64,000 nt of DNA from Hymenobacter frigidus (GTDB lineage: Bacteria; Bacteroidota; Bacteroidia; Cytophagales; Hymenobacteraceae), in contig NZ_BMGY01000005.1 in NCBI RefSeq assembly GCF_014640435.1, positions 1-64,000 on the forward strand. Reading direction: 5' to 3'. Positions 44,244 through 52,399 of this stretch are shown here, one piece after another. Position numbers and translations under genes: made by a program. Numbering within the stretch: the stretch's first letter is position 1; the number at the start of each line of letters is the position of its first letter. The notes under the pieces are model-generated. The model was not told the origin of the DNA. It saw only the letters and a program-made list of their open reading frames with translations, and did not search any database.

Positions 44244-44671
44244 AGATGGGCGAAGCGCGGCTGATGGCGCTTTTTGGTGCAATACGCCCGGCTACGGGGC
44301 GTAGTTGTATTGGTGCAATCGTAAATAATGCGTTTCCTGGTGCCGACGCGTGCTTATCCGGCCAATTGAGGGCAGATAGTCGCAACGAATTTGCCTGTTG
44401 GGCACAGGTACCAACTACTGACAATTTCGGCAATTCAAATGTTAGAAGTGCTCAAGTTGCGGCGCGGACTTGGGCATTTTCGCTTAAAAGCACCGCTTTA
44501 TTTAATCGGGCTTAAAGCCATGCACCGGAAATTGGCCCAATTCACCGCATAATATCAGGTATTAAGCGTCCAGTCCTTACTTCCAAGCGTGGTATTTCCC
44601 CGACGGTGCCGTCTTGTGCTGAGCTGGAAAACCGTGGCTGTTTCGGGCGCGCGGCGCTACCTTCCGGCCCC
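44244..44671. other. Intergenic region between XdhC and the second two-component system
   Basis: 428 bases without a convincing gene. A 10-base direct repeat TTGGTGCAAT occurs at 44274-44283 and 44310-44319 just upstream of XdhC, and TTAA-containing AT-rich sequence lies at 44482-44515 ahead of the response regulator. No clear promoter, terminator or RNA is recognised. Confidence 0.5.
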
Positions 44672-45352
44672 ATGAAAATCCTTTTAGTTGAAGACGAACC
44701 CTCCGTGGCGGCCTTCCTGCACCAAGGGCTCACCGAGCAGGACTACACCGTCGACCTCGCCGCCGATGGCTTGCTGGGCCTGCGCCGCGCCCAAGCCACG
44801 CACTACGATTGCCTGATTCTGGACCAGATGCTGCCCGGCCTCAGCGGCCTGGAAGTATGCCGCCAGGTGCGCGCCCACGACCCCGGCGTGCCCATTCTCA
44901 TGCTCACGGCCCTGGGCGAAACTGATGACAAAATACGCGGCCTCGATGCTGGTGCCGACGACTACCTCGTCAAGCCCTTTGCCTTCGAAGAGCTGCTGGC
45001 CCGCCTGCGTGCCCTGGTTCGCCGCCGCACCGAAGCCCCCGCGTCCAAGGCCCTGCTCCACCTCGCCGACCTCTGCCTCGACCCCGGCGCTAAGCGCGTG
45101 GAGCGCGCCGGCCAGCTTATTCAACTCACCGCCCGCGAGTTTGCCCTGCTCGAATACCTGCTGCGCAACCAGGGCCGGGTAGTATCGCGGGCCGATTTGC
45201 TGGAGCACGTCTGGGACCTGAGCTTCGATACGGGCTCAAATGTGATTGATGTGTACATCAATTTCCTGCGTAAGAAGGTGGACAAGGGGTTTGAAACCAA
45301 GCTGATATATACGCTGGTCGGCATGGGCTACGTGATGAAGAATGAAAGTTGA
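44672..45352 (+). CDS. OmpR/PhoB-family response regulator
   Basis: 226 residues. Receiver domain with E7/D8, phosphoacceptor D51 (LILDQMLPGLSG) and a Lys in YLVKPFAFEELLARL, then a winged-helix domain (LTAREFALLEYLLRNQGRVVSRADLLEHVWD... TLVGMGYVMK). CusR/PhoB-like. The kinase gene follows 105 bases later. The start at 44672 gives the canonical MKILLVEDE. Probable controller of the SulP/carbonic anhydrase genes, because four 11-bp-spaced repeats typical of this regulator family precede them. Confidence 0.93.
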   Translation: MKILLVEDEPSVAAFLHQGLTEQDYTVDLAADGLLGLRRAQATHYDCLILDQMLPGLSGLEVCRQVRAHDPGVPILMLTALGETDDKIRGLDAGADDYLVKPFAFEELLARLRALVRRRTEAPASKALLHLADLCLDPGAKRVERAGQLIQLTAREFALLEYLLRNQGRVVSRADLLEHVWDLSFDTGSNVIDVYINFLRKKVDKGFETKLIYTLVGMGYVMKNES

Positions 45353-45457
45353 TATGAGAGATGTGATGTGCTACTCACCCAAATCTTCTAATTAATTTTA
45401 AATCAAGCATTTTCATGTCTTCCACCTTTCCACGTATTTCCCACGTCTGTTAAATAA

Positions 45458-46867
45458 ATGTCCATCCGCCTCCGTCTTGCGCTGCAGTTCGGGTCTATTC
45501 TGGCCGTGACACTGCTACTGTTTGCGCTCGTTACCTACTTTGCCACGCAACAGTCGCGGCGGACGTTGTTCACCCAAAGCCTGTTCAAGCGGACGCTAGT
45601 AGTGGGGCACGCCTACGTGGCTGGCCAAAACGACCGTGATGATGCCGGCAAAGAAGCGTCTTACCGGCGCTACCTGCGCCAACTCTACCGCACCCTGCCC
45701 GCCGAGCAGGGGCGGGTTTATGACGTATCCAATCAATTGGTATTTAAGGAAGGGCAGGGGGCTGCCAAGCCAGTGCCCATTGCTTGGCTGGCCCAGGTGC
45801 GCCGCTCCGGCAGCGCCGTGCTCGAGTCCGAAACCAACTACCACGAAACCGTGGGCCAGCTCTATCGCGACGCCAAATTGGGGCCGCTGGTGATAGTGGC
45901 CTCGTCCGTGGATGAAGACAGCCGCCAGCAGCTGCAGCAGCTGCGGCACCTGCTGGTGCTGGGGCTGCTGGTTTCGGTCGGCGTGATGGGCGTGGGCAGC
46001 TGGGTATTTGCTGGCCAGGCCCTGCGGCCGCTGCGGCACATCGTGCGGGAAGTCGACGGCATAACGGCCACCGACCTGAGCCAGCGCCTGACCCGGGACG
46101 GCGGCTCCACGGACGAAATCGGCTTGCTGACCCAGCGCTTCAACCGCCTGCTCGCCCGTTTGGAAGCGGCCTTTGCGGGCCAGCGCACCTTCGTGCGCGA
46201 TGCCTCTCATGAGCTGCGAACGCCGCTCACCGCCCTCATCGGCGAGCTCGAAGTGTCGCTGCTGCAAGCCGAACGCACCCCCACCGAATACCGCCGCGTG
46301 CTGCAAAGTACCCTGGATTCGGCTCGGCAGCTCAATGAGTTAACCAATGGCCTGCTGCAAATCGCTCGCGCCTCCGACGACCCCTCGCAGGTGCCCATGA
46401 CGGCGGTGCGCCTCGATGAGCTGCTGCTGCTGGCGCATGAGCAACTGCTGCGCCGCCATCCCACCTGCCGCGTCGACCTCGATTTTGGCGAAGCCGACGA
46501 CAACGCCAGCTTCACGGTGCGCGGCAATGAGGCGCTGCTACTCTCGGCCATGCTCAATATTCTGGATAATGCCTGCAAGTTTTCGAAGGATACGGGCAGC
46601 ACCGTGACGGCCACCCTGGCTCGCACCCGCAGTCATTTCACCCTGCTGGTAGCCGACGAAGGGCCCGGTCTCACGGCCGCCGATTTGCAGCAGGTGTTCG
46701 TGCCGTTTTTTCGGGCGGCGGCGGCGCGGGCGGTTCCGGGGCACGGCATTGGTCTGCCCTTAGCAGCCCGCATCATGGCCTTGCACGGCGGCACGGTGCG
46801 CGTAGAAAGTGAGCCTGGCCAAGGCACTAGAGTCTGGTTAGATTGGCCATTGGGTAGTCTGAAATAA
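45458..46867 (+). CDS. Sensor histidine kinase
   Basis: 469 residues. TM1 at about 10-28, a periplasmic sensor of about 130 residues, TM2 at about 163-187, HAMP (LRPLRHIVREVDGITATDLSQRL), HisKA with H251 (VRDASHELRTPLTALIGELE), and HATPase_c (N-box LLSAMLNILDNACKFS, G1 VADEGPGLTAAD, G2 GHGIGLPLAARIMALHGG). Standard class I kinase, cognate to the regulator encoded immediately upstream. Confidence 0.93.
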   Translation: MSIRLRLALQFGSILAVTLLLFALVTYFATQQSRRTLFTQSLFKRTLVVGHAYVAGQNDRDDAGKEASYRRYLRQLYRTLPAEQGRVYDVSNQLVFKEGQGAAKPVPIAWLAQVRRSGSAVLESETNYHETVGQLYRDAKLGPLVIVASSVDEDSRQQLQQLRHLLVLGLLVSVGVMGVGSWVFAGQALRPLRHIVREVDGITATDLSQRLTRDGGSTDEIGLLTQRFNRLLARLEAAFAGQRTFVRDASHELRTPLTALIGELEVSLLQAERTPTEYRRVLQSTLDSARQLNELTNGLLQIARASDDPSQVPMTAVRLDELLLLAHEQLLRRHPTCRVDLDFGEADDNASFTVRGNEALLLSAMLNILDNACKFSKDTGSTVTATLARTRSHFTLLVADEGPGLTAADLQQVFVPFFRAAAARAVPGHGIGLPLAARIMALHGGTVRVESEPGQGTRVWLDWPLGSLK

Positions 46868-46902
46868 GACGTTCAGTCAGCTGAAAAGACCATCCTCATG
46901 AT

Positions 46903-46943
46903 TTTTAATTCCGTTTTAATTTGTATTTAATTCGGTCTTAATA
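46903..46943 (+). promoter_or_regulatory. Four 11-bp-spaced direct repeats (probable response-regulator binding sites)
   Basis: TTTTAATT at 46903 and 46914, ATTTAATT at 46925 and TCTTAATA at 46936, each exactly 11 bases apart. Direct repeats at one-helical-turn spacing are the usual target of OmpR/PhoB-type regulators. The region lies between the two-component genes and the SulP gene. Confidence 0.6.
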
Positions 46944-47008
46944 ACGCGCGCGTAGTATTGTCATCGAACTTCGTCGCTATATGAGGTGAGGCATTCTAGT
47001 TCCGCTTT

Positions 47009-48655
47009 ATGACACAAATTATTTCGTCCCCGGCTAGCACCGGAGCACCCATCGCGTCACCTGCACTTCCGCCAGCGCCCCGGCCCAAAACCTCGCTATT
47101 CAGCACCATTGGGCAGGATGCGCCCGCCGGCTTGGTCGTATTCCTGGTGGCGCTGCCGTTGTGTCTGGGCATTTCGCTGGCCTCGGGCGCCCCGCTATTG
47201 GCGGGCGTGATTTCGGGCATCGTCGGCGGCATATTGGTTAGTTCCCTCAGCGGCTCGGCCGTGAGCGTGAGTGGTCCGGCAGCGGGTCTCACGGTGGTGA
47301 TGCTGTCGGCCATAGCGTCGCTGGGTTCCTGGCCGGCGGTGCTGGCAGCTACGGTCGTGGCGGGTGTTATTCAGATACTGTTGGGGGTGGCCCGGGCCGG
47401 TATCATTGCGCTTTATTTCCCGGCGGCCGTTATTCGCGGTATGCTGGCGGCAATTGGTATTATCCTGATTTTGAAACAGCTGCCCCACTTTTTTGGGGCT
47501 GATGCCGACTACTTCGAAGACATGAAGTTTCTGCAGATTGATGGCTTGAACACCTTTTCCGCCATTGGGGCCGCGGTGAAAGCGTTGAGCCCTGGCTCCG
47601 TGCTGGTGGGCTCGGTGGCCCTGGCGCTGATGCTGCTGTGGAACACAGCACCGGTACGCCGGCAGTCCTGGGCGCGGCTGGTGCCTGGTGCTCTAATCGC
47701 CGTGTTAGCCGCAGTAGCCATCAACCAGTTACTGAAATCGCTGGCCCCGGAATGGCAGGTGCGGCCCGTGCATTTGGTCAAGCTCCCAGTGCTGTCGTCG
47801 CTGGGCCAACTGGCTGATGAGATGACTTTCCCCGATTTCACCGCCTTGCGCAAGCCCGCCACCTACGGCGTGGCTTTCACAATTGCCATCGTGGCCTCGC
47901 TCGAAACGCTACTTAGCGTGGAGGCCGTTGATAACCTCGACCCCCAGAAGCGCCACACGCCTACTAACCGCGAGCTGCTGGCCCAAGGAACCGGCAACCT
48001 CGTCAGCGGCTTGCTAGGTGGACTGCCGCTCACGGCGGTCATCGTGCGCTCGTCGGCCAACATTGCCGCCGGTGGGCAGAGTAAGATGTCGGCCATCATC
48101 CACGGCATTTTGTTGCTGATAAGCCTGCTGTTTTTGGGTTCAATACTGAACTTGATTCCGCTGTCGGCGCTGGCGGCGGTACTGTTGCTGGTGGGTTTCA
48201 AGCTGACCACCCCAGCCCTGTACCGTAAGCAGTGGGCACTGGGCCGCGAGCAGTTCGTACCTTTCATTATCACCATCGTGGCCGTGCTCTTCACCGATTT
48301 GCTGAAGGGCGTGAGCATCGGCTTGGTGCTGGGCTTCTTCTTTATTCTGCGCGACAACGCCAAAGCCGGCTCTTACCTGCGCCGCGACGAGGCCGCCGAG
48401 GCAGCGGAGGGCGAAACTGCCAGCCATATGCACTTGCGCCTGCCCGAACACGTGTCATTTCTCAACAAAGCCAGCATCGTGACCACGCTGGAGCAGTTGC
48501 CCGCCGGTAGTCGCGTCATCCTCGATGGCTCCCGTTCCGATGTCATCGACCAGGATGTGCTCGAAGCCATTGAGGCGTTTCGGCAAGCAGCCCCGGCGCG
48601 GGGCATCGAGTTGGAGCTGCGCGGCATTCGGCAGGTAGAGTTGGGTACGCATTAA
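47009..48655 (+). CDS. SulP family anion transporter (probable bicarbonate transporter)
   Basis: 548 residues. SulP core of about 14 hydrophobic segments (VVFLVALPLCLGISLASGAP, LLAGVISGIVGGI, VSGPAAGLTVVM...) and a C-terminal STAS domain (HVSFLNKASIVTTLEQLPAGSRVILDGSRSD, residues about 465-548). SulP proteins carry sulfate, bicarbonate or other anions. Adjacency to a beta-carbonic anhydrase gene 73 bases downstream points to bicarbonate uptake rather than sulfate (inference). Confidence 0.92.
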   Translation: MTQIISSPASTGAPIASPALPPAPRPKTSLFSTIGQDAPAGLVVFLVALPLCLGISLASGAPLLAGVISGIVGGILVSSLSGSAVSVSGPAAGLTVVMLSAIASLGSWPAVLAATVVAGVIQILLGVARAGIIALYFPAAVIRGMLAAIGIILILKQLPHFFGADADYFEDMKFLQIDGLNTFSAIGAAVKALSPGSVLVGSVALALMLLWNTAPVRRQSWARLVPGALIAVLAAVAINQLLKSLAPEWQVRPVHLVKLPVLSSLGQLADEMTFPDFTALRKPATYGVAFTIAIVASLETLLSVEAVDNLDPQKRHTPTNRELLAQGTGNLVSGLLGGLPLTAVIVRSSANIAAGGQSKMSAIIHGILLLISLLFLGSILNLIPLSALAAVLLLVGFKLTTPALYRKQWALGREQFVPFIITIVAVLFTDLLKGVSIGLVLGFFFILRDNAKAGSYLRRDEAAEAAEGETASHMHLRLPEHVSFLNKASIVTTLEQLPAGSRVILDGSRSDVIDQDVLEAIEAFRQAAPARGIELELRGIRQVELGTH

Positions 48656-48728
48656 TTGGTATTTTTCGCGGCGCTCCGGGTCGTTTTTTTGAAAACGGGA
48701 CGGCTGGTGCCTTCATTTTAGTTTTTAT

Positions 48729-49457
48729 ATGGAACACATTCTGGAAGGCAATCGCCGCTGGGTAGCAAGCAGGCTGGCCGAAGACCCCGAGTATTTTCAA
48801 AAGCTGGCCACGGGCCAAAAGCCCCGCTACCTGTTCATCGGTTGCTCCGACTCGCGGGTGCCCGGCAGTGCCATCACGGGCACCGCGCCGGGCGAGATGT
48901 TCACCCACCGCAACATCGCCAACGTGGTGGTCAACACCGACCTGAACCTGCTCTCGGTGCTGCAATACGCCGTGGAAGTGCTCGAAGTCAAAATCATTCT
49001 GGTGGTTGGCCACTACGGCTGCGGCGGGGTGGCAGCAGCGGCTTCCAACAAGCAGTACGGCCTGATTGACAACTGGTTGACCAACGTGCGCGACGTGGTG
49101 CGCCTGCACGAAACCGAGCTGCTCCGCATCGCCGACCCCAAGCTGCGGATGCGCCGCCTGGTCGAGCTCAACGTCATCGAGCAGGTGCGCAACCTGGCCA
49201 AAACCAACATCATTCAGAACGCCATGCGCAGCGACAACCCGCCCATTCTGCACGGCTTGGTCTACGACCTGGCTGATGGGGTGTTGAAAGACCTGGAAGT
49301 GGACAATTCCACCTTCGCCGACCTCCAGCACATCTACGGCACCGAAGTGTACGAGGAGGAAGCGACGGAAACCAACTCCGAGGCCGAAGCTCCCGCCGTG
49401 CTTACCGCCCAAGAAGAATCCAGCACCAAAAAAGGCCCCAAGCACGACTCTGCCTAG
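48729..49457 (+). CDS. Beta-class carbonic anhydrase
   Basis: 242 residues. Zinc ligands C39 (GCSDSRVPG, with D41/R43 dyad), H95 and C98 (VVGHYGCGGV). The core domain of about 205 residues is followed by an acidic, low-complexity tail (YEEEATETNSEAEAPAV) ending in KKGPKHDSA, longer than in minimal family members. Interconverts CO2 and bicarbonate in the cytoplasm, supplying or draining the substrate of the SulP transporter encoded upstream; the two are likely co-transcribed. Confidence 0.95.
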   Translation: MEHILEGNRRWVASRLAEDPEYFQKLATGQKPRYLFIGCSDSRVPGSAITGTAPGEMFTHRNIANVVVNTDLNLLSVLQYAVEVLEVKIILVVGHYGCGGVAAAASNKQYGLIDNWLTNVRDVVRLHETELLRIADPKLRMRRLVELNVIEQVRNLAKTNIIQNAMRSDNPPILHGLVYDLADGVLKDLEVDNSTFADLQHIYGTEVYEEEATETNSEAEAPAVLTAQEESSTKKGPKHDSA

Positions 49458-49491
49458 GTCCCGCCGGCCAGCTTGGCAGAGTAAACGCCCG

Positions 49492-49571
49492 GCTGCCGCA
49501 ACCAGCTTCTAAACAAGAAGGCCTGCCGCAATTGCGGCAGGCCTTCTTGTTTAGAAGCTGGTTGCGGCAGC
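49492..49571. terminator. 80-bp perfect palindrome, probable bidirectional terminator
   Basis: A 40-base arm and its exact inverse with no spacer, centred between 49531 and 49532; the core GGCCTGCCGCAATTGCGGCA is itself flanked by AAGAA / TTCTT. It lies between the convergent carbonic anhydrase and M1 peptidase genes. Confidence 0.85.
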
Positions 49572-49584
49572 TAAAATCATTCTG

Positions 49585-49694
49585 AAACGGTCATGCTGAG
49601 AGCAGTCGAAGCATCTCTGCCGCTTCGCTTGAGCCGGTGCAACGAAGCGGTAGAGATGCTTCGACAAGCGGACGTCAGATGAGCATGACCGTTT
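49585..49694. repeat. Palindromic element, family A variant (copy 9)
   Basis: Outer arms AAACGGTCATGCTGA / inverse ATGAGCATGACCGTTT are imperfect, with inner GTCGAAGCATCTCT arms. The right arm contains the GGACGTCAGATGAGCATG variant seen in the outer nested element. It follows the 80-bp palindrome. Confidence 0.88.
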
Positions 49695-49729
49695 TATTAA
49701 CTCAGATAGCTTCTTAACAAAAGCGAGAA

Positions 49730-52216
49730 TTACTTGGCGTCCTTCAGCTCCTGAACAGCTTTGTCGACTGCCTGCTGGGCCTCGGTAGCGTGCGCCCGGC
49801 TTGCCTGGCCCTTGGCCGCTTCCTGCAGCATGGTGGTGGCCATCTTATCAGCCCCGTAGGTTTTATACTTCACGCCCAGGTCGCGCAGGCGTTTCACGCC
49901 TTCGGCAAAGGCAGATGGGTCGTCGAGGCGGCCCATCATATCGGCCATCGGCTGCGCCAGGTTGAACTGCGTCTGGGGGCGGGCCGCGTCAAAGTTGTTG
50001 CGCACATAAGCCCATTCGGCTTGGCCGCCACTCTTGGCGTACACGGCCACCACGGCCTCACTCAGGGCACTATGCGAGTCGTTTTCGAAGGCTTTGGCGC
50101 GGGTCAGGGCCTGAGCAGGCTGCACGGCGGCCAGGGCGCGCAGCGCGGCACCCTGCACGCCATACGACTGGCTGTTGAGTTGATTCGTGAAGAATTTTTC
50201 ATCCTTCTTATCCTTCAGCTTGGCCAGCGAAGCCAGCAGCTGCGCCTGCACGGCGGTCTGCTTTTCGGAGGCAGCCAGCTTGCGCAGGGGAGCGGCGGCG
50301 GCCTTGGCCACGGCTTTGTCATCCAGCTTTAGCGACTGAATGGCCGCCCCGCGCACGCCATAAAATTTATCGTTGATGGCGGCCAGTAGCACGCCACGGG
50401 CGGCGGCGCTGGTGGTTTGTTCCTTAGCTGCAGCGGCCACGGCCTCCAGGCGGTCTACCACCCGGGGGGCGTGCGCGTACTGGTAGGCAAACTCCCCCAT
50501 GGGTTTGTTGTCGGTTTTCAGCCACAGGGTTTTCTTGTTGGCATCCACGTTCACCAGGTCGGGCTTGGCCGGCAGCGCCATCGAGAAGGTCTGGGTGGCT
50601 TCGGTCATAGTTACGGCCTGGTGCTGCACTTTGCCGCTCACGTAGTAGTCGATGACGAAGGGCAGTTGGAAGGCGCGGCCCGGCTGGGTCTGCTTCACCG
50701 TCACGGACTGGATTTTGCGGGCCGCGTCCCAGTTGTAGTCGATGGCAACGATGGGGTGGCCGGCATCGAAGTACCACTGGTTGTAGAACCAGTTCAAGTC
50801 CTGGCCCGACACGGCCTCAAAGGCCAGGCGCATCTGGTGCGCTTCACCGGTGCCGAAGGCGTTGTCCTTCAAATATCTTTGGAGGCTGGCGAAGAATACC
50901 TCGTCGCCGAGGTAAGTGCGCAGCATGTCCATAATAGCTCCGCCCTTTTGGTAGCTCACCAGGTCAAATACGTCCTCCTGGCTGTCGTAGTGGAAGCGCA
51001 CCAGGTTTTTGGTGGCATCGCGCGGGCTGGCCAGGTAACGGCTGAGGTAGCGGTAGTAGTGGGCTTCGGCGGCATCGCGGCCGTCGCGGTGCTCCAGGTA
51101 GATGCCCTCACCGAAGTCGGCCATGGTCTCGTTCACCGTGATGTTCGACCACGATTCGGCCGTCACGTAGTCGCCGAACCACTGGTGAAACAGCTCGTGC
51201 GCAATCACTGATTCGCCCGAATACTCGCGGTCGAGCAGCTCGCGGTCGGTGCGCTGCACCTGCTCGCCGTGCAGGGTGGCGGTGGTGTTTTCCATGGCCC
51301 CGCTCACGTAGTCGCGGCACACAATCTGGGCGTATTTATTCCAGGGGTACTCCACGCCGAGGCGGTTGGAGTAAAACTCCAGCATGTCGGGCGTGTTGCC
51401 GAAAATCTGCTTGGCAAAGGGCGCGTACTTGGGCTCCAGGTAGTAGCTCACTTCCTTGCCGCGCCAGGTGTCTTTGTAGATTTTGAAGTCGCCCACGGCC
51501 ATCATAAAGAGATAGGGGGCGTGGGGCAGCTCCATTTTCCAGGTGTCGGTGCGCAGGCCGGCACCGGCGGGTACCGAATTCACCAGGCGGCCGTTGCTGA
51601 GCGTGACATACTTGCTGGGCACGGTCATGCTGATTTCCTGGGTGGTTTTCTGGTTGGGCCGGTCAATGGTCGGAAACCAGGCCGACGAGCCTTCGGTCTC
51701 GCCCTGCGTCCAGACTTGCACGGGCTTGCCCGCCACGGCGCTGTCCGGGTTGATGAAGTATAGCCCTTTCGCGTCGGTGATGGCGGCACTGCCCTTCACT
51801 TTCAGCTCATCGGGCTTCGATACGTAGTCGATATAAATTGTGTATTCCTCGCCGGGCCTAAAGGTTTTGCCTAGGTTGATGCGCAGGTTGGCGGCATCGG
51901 TGTAGGTGTATTTCAGCGGCTGCTGCTGGCCGCCGCTCATCATCGCCACCGCTTTAATTTCCATGCCTTTGGCGTCGAGGCGAAGCGAGTCGGTGGGGTA
52001 GCCGTGGGGCTTGAGCGTAATCCACGTTTTGCCGTAGAGGTAGCGCTTGGCGTAGTCGAAACGCACGTCAAGCTTGGTGTGCACCAGGTCGTTGACTTTG
52101 GTAACCGAGGCGCGGTAAGGGGATTCAGCCTTGGGGGCCGGTGGAGTGGGAGCTTGCGCCATTGCCGGAGCCATGGCCGCCAGGCTCAGGAGGCCCATCG
52201 CAAAAAGATGCTTCAT
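49730..52216 (-). CDS. M1 family metallopeptidase (aminopeptidase N-like), exported
   Basis: 828 residues. Signal peptide MKHLFAMGLLSLAAMAPAMAQ, the N-terminal beta-saddle, the exopeptidase motif SGAMENTT, and the zinc site H340-E-L-F-H344 with E363 (NITVNETMADFGE), i.e. HExxH-x18-E. A C-terminal region of HEAT/ARM-like helices follows (AAPLRKLAASEKQTAVQAQLLASLAKL). Removes N-terminal residues from peptides in the periplasm or at the outer membrane. The start at 52216 gives the signal peptide. Divergent from the TonB receptor gene. Confidence 0.94.
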   Translation of the reverse strand: MKHLFAMGLLSLAAMAPAMAQAPTPPAPKAESPYRASVTKVNDLVHTKLDVRFDYAKRYLYGKTWITLKPHGYPTDSLRLDAKGMEIKAVAMMSGGQQQPLKYTYTDAANLRINLGKTFRPGEEYTIYIDYVSKPDELKVKGSAAITDAKGLYFINPDSAVAGKPVQVWTQGETEGSSAWFPTIDRPNQKTTQEISMTVPSKYVTLSNGRLVNSVPAGAGLRTDTWKMELPHAPYLFMMAVGDFKIYKDTWRGKEVSYYLEPKYAPFAKQIFGNTPDMLEFYSNRLGVEYPWNKYAQIVCRDYVSGAMENTTATLHGEQVQRTDRELLDREYSGESVIAHELFHQWFGDYVTAESWSNITVNETMADFGEGIYLEHRDGRDAAEAHYYRYLSRYLASPRDATKNLVRFHYDSQEDVFDLVSYQKGGAIMDMLRTYLGDEVFFASLQRYLKDNAFGTGEAHQMRLAFEAVSGQDLNWFYNQWYFDAGHPIVAIDYNWDAARKIQSVTVKQTQPGRAFQLPFVIDYYVSGKVQHQAVTMTEATQTFSMALPAKPDLVNVDANKKTLWLKTDNKPMGEFAYQYAHAPRVVDRLEAVAAAAKEQTTSAAARGVLLAAINDKFYGVRGAAIQSLKLDDKAVAKAAAAPLRKLAASEKQTAVQAQLLASLAKLKDKKDEKFFTNQLNSQSYGVQGAALRALAAVQPAQALTRAKAFENDSHSALSEAVVAVYAKSGGQAEWAYVRNNFDAARPQTQFNLAQPMADMMGRLDDPSAFAEGVKRLRDLGVKYKTYGADKMATTMLQEAAKGQASRAHATEAQQAVDKAVQELKDAK

Positions 52217-52263
52217 TGAAAAAACTTGGTGGGAGGTAAAAAAGTGAATTCGCGCGAAGGACG

Positions 52264-52286
52264 GGGCAACGTGGTCAACGTTGCCC
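52264..52286. promoter_or_regulatory. Inverted repeat between divergent M1 peptidase and TonB receptor genes
   Basis: GGGCAACGT-GGTCA-ACGTTGCCC: perfect 9-base arms with a 5-base spacer, 50 bases upstream of the M1 peptidase start. Possible operator or hairpin. Confidence 0.35.
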
Positions 52287-52300
52287 AGCCCGCCACGAAA

Positions 52301-52366
52301 GTAGCGTGGACTGTGCGAGTCCGCGCGTCGTGTGGTCAACTCGCGGACTCGCAGATTCCGCGCTAC
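52301..52366. repeat. Palindromic element, family C (copy 3, short)
   Basis: Left arm GTAGCGTGGACTGTGCGAGT (continuing CCGCGC), right arm GCGGACTCGCAGATTCCGCG. The centre is only about 15 bases, shorter than in copies 1 and 2. Confidence 0.92.
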
Positions 52367-52399
52367 AGTAGCTTTGCACCCTCATCAACTCCCATCTGA

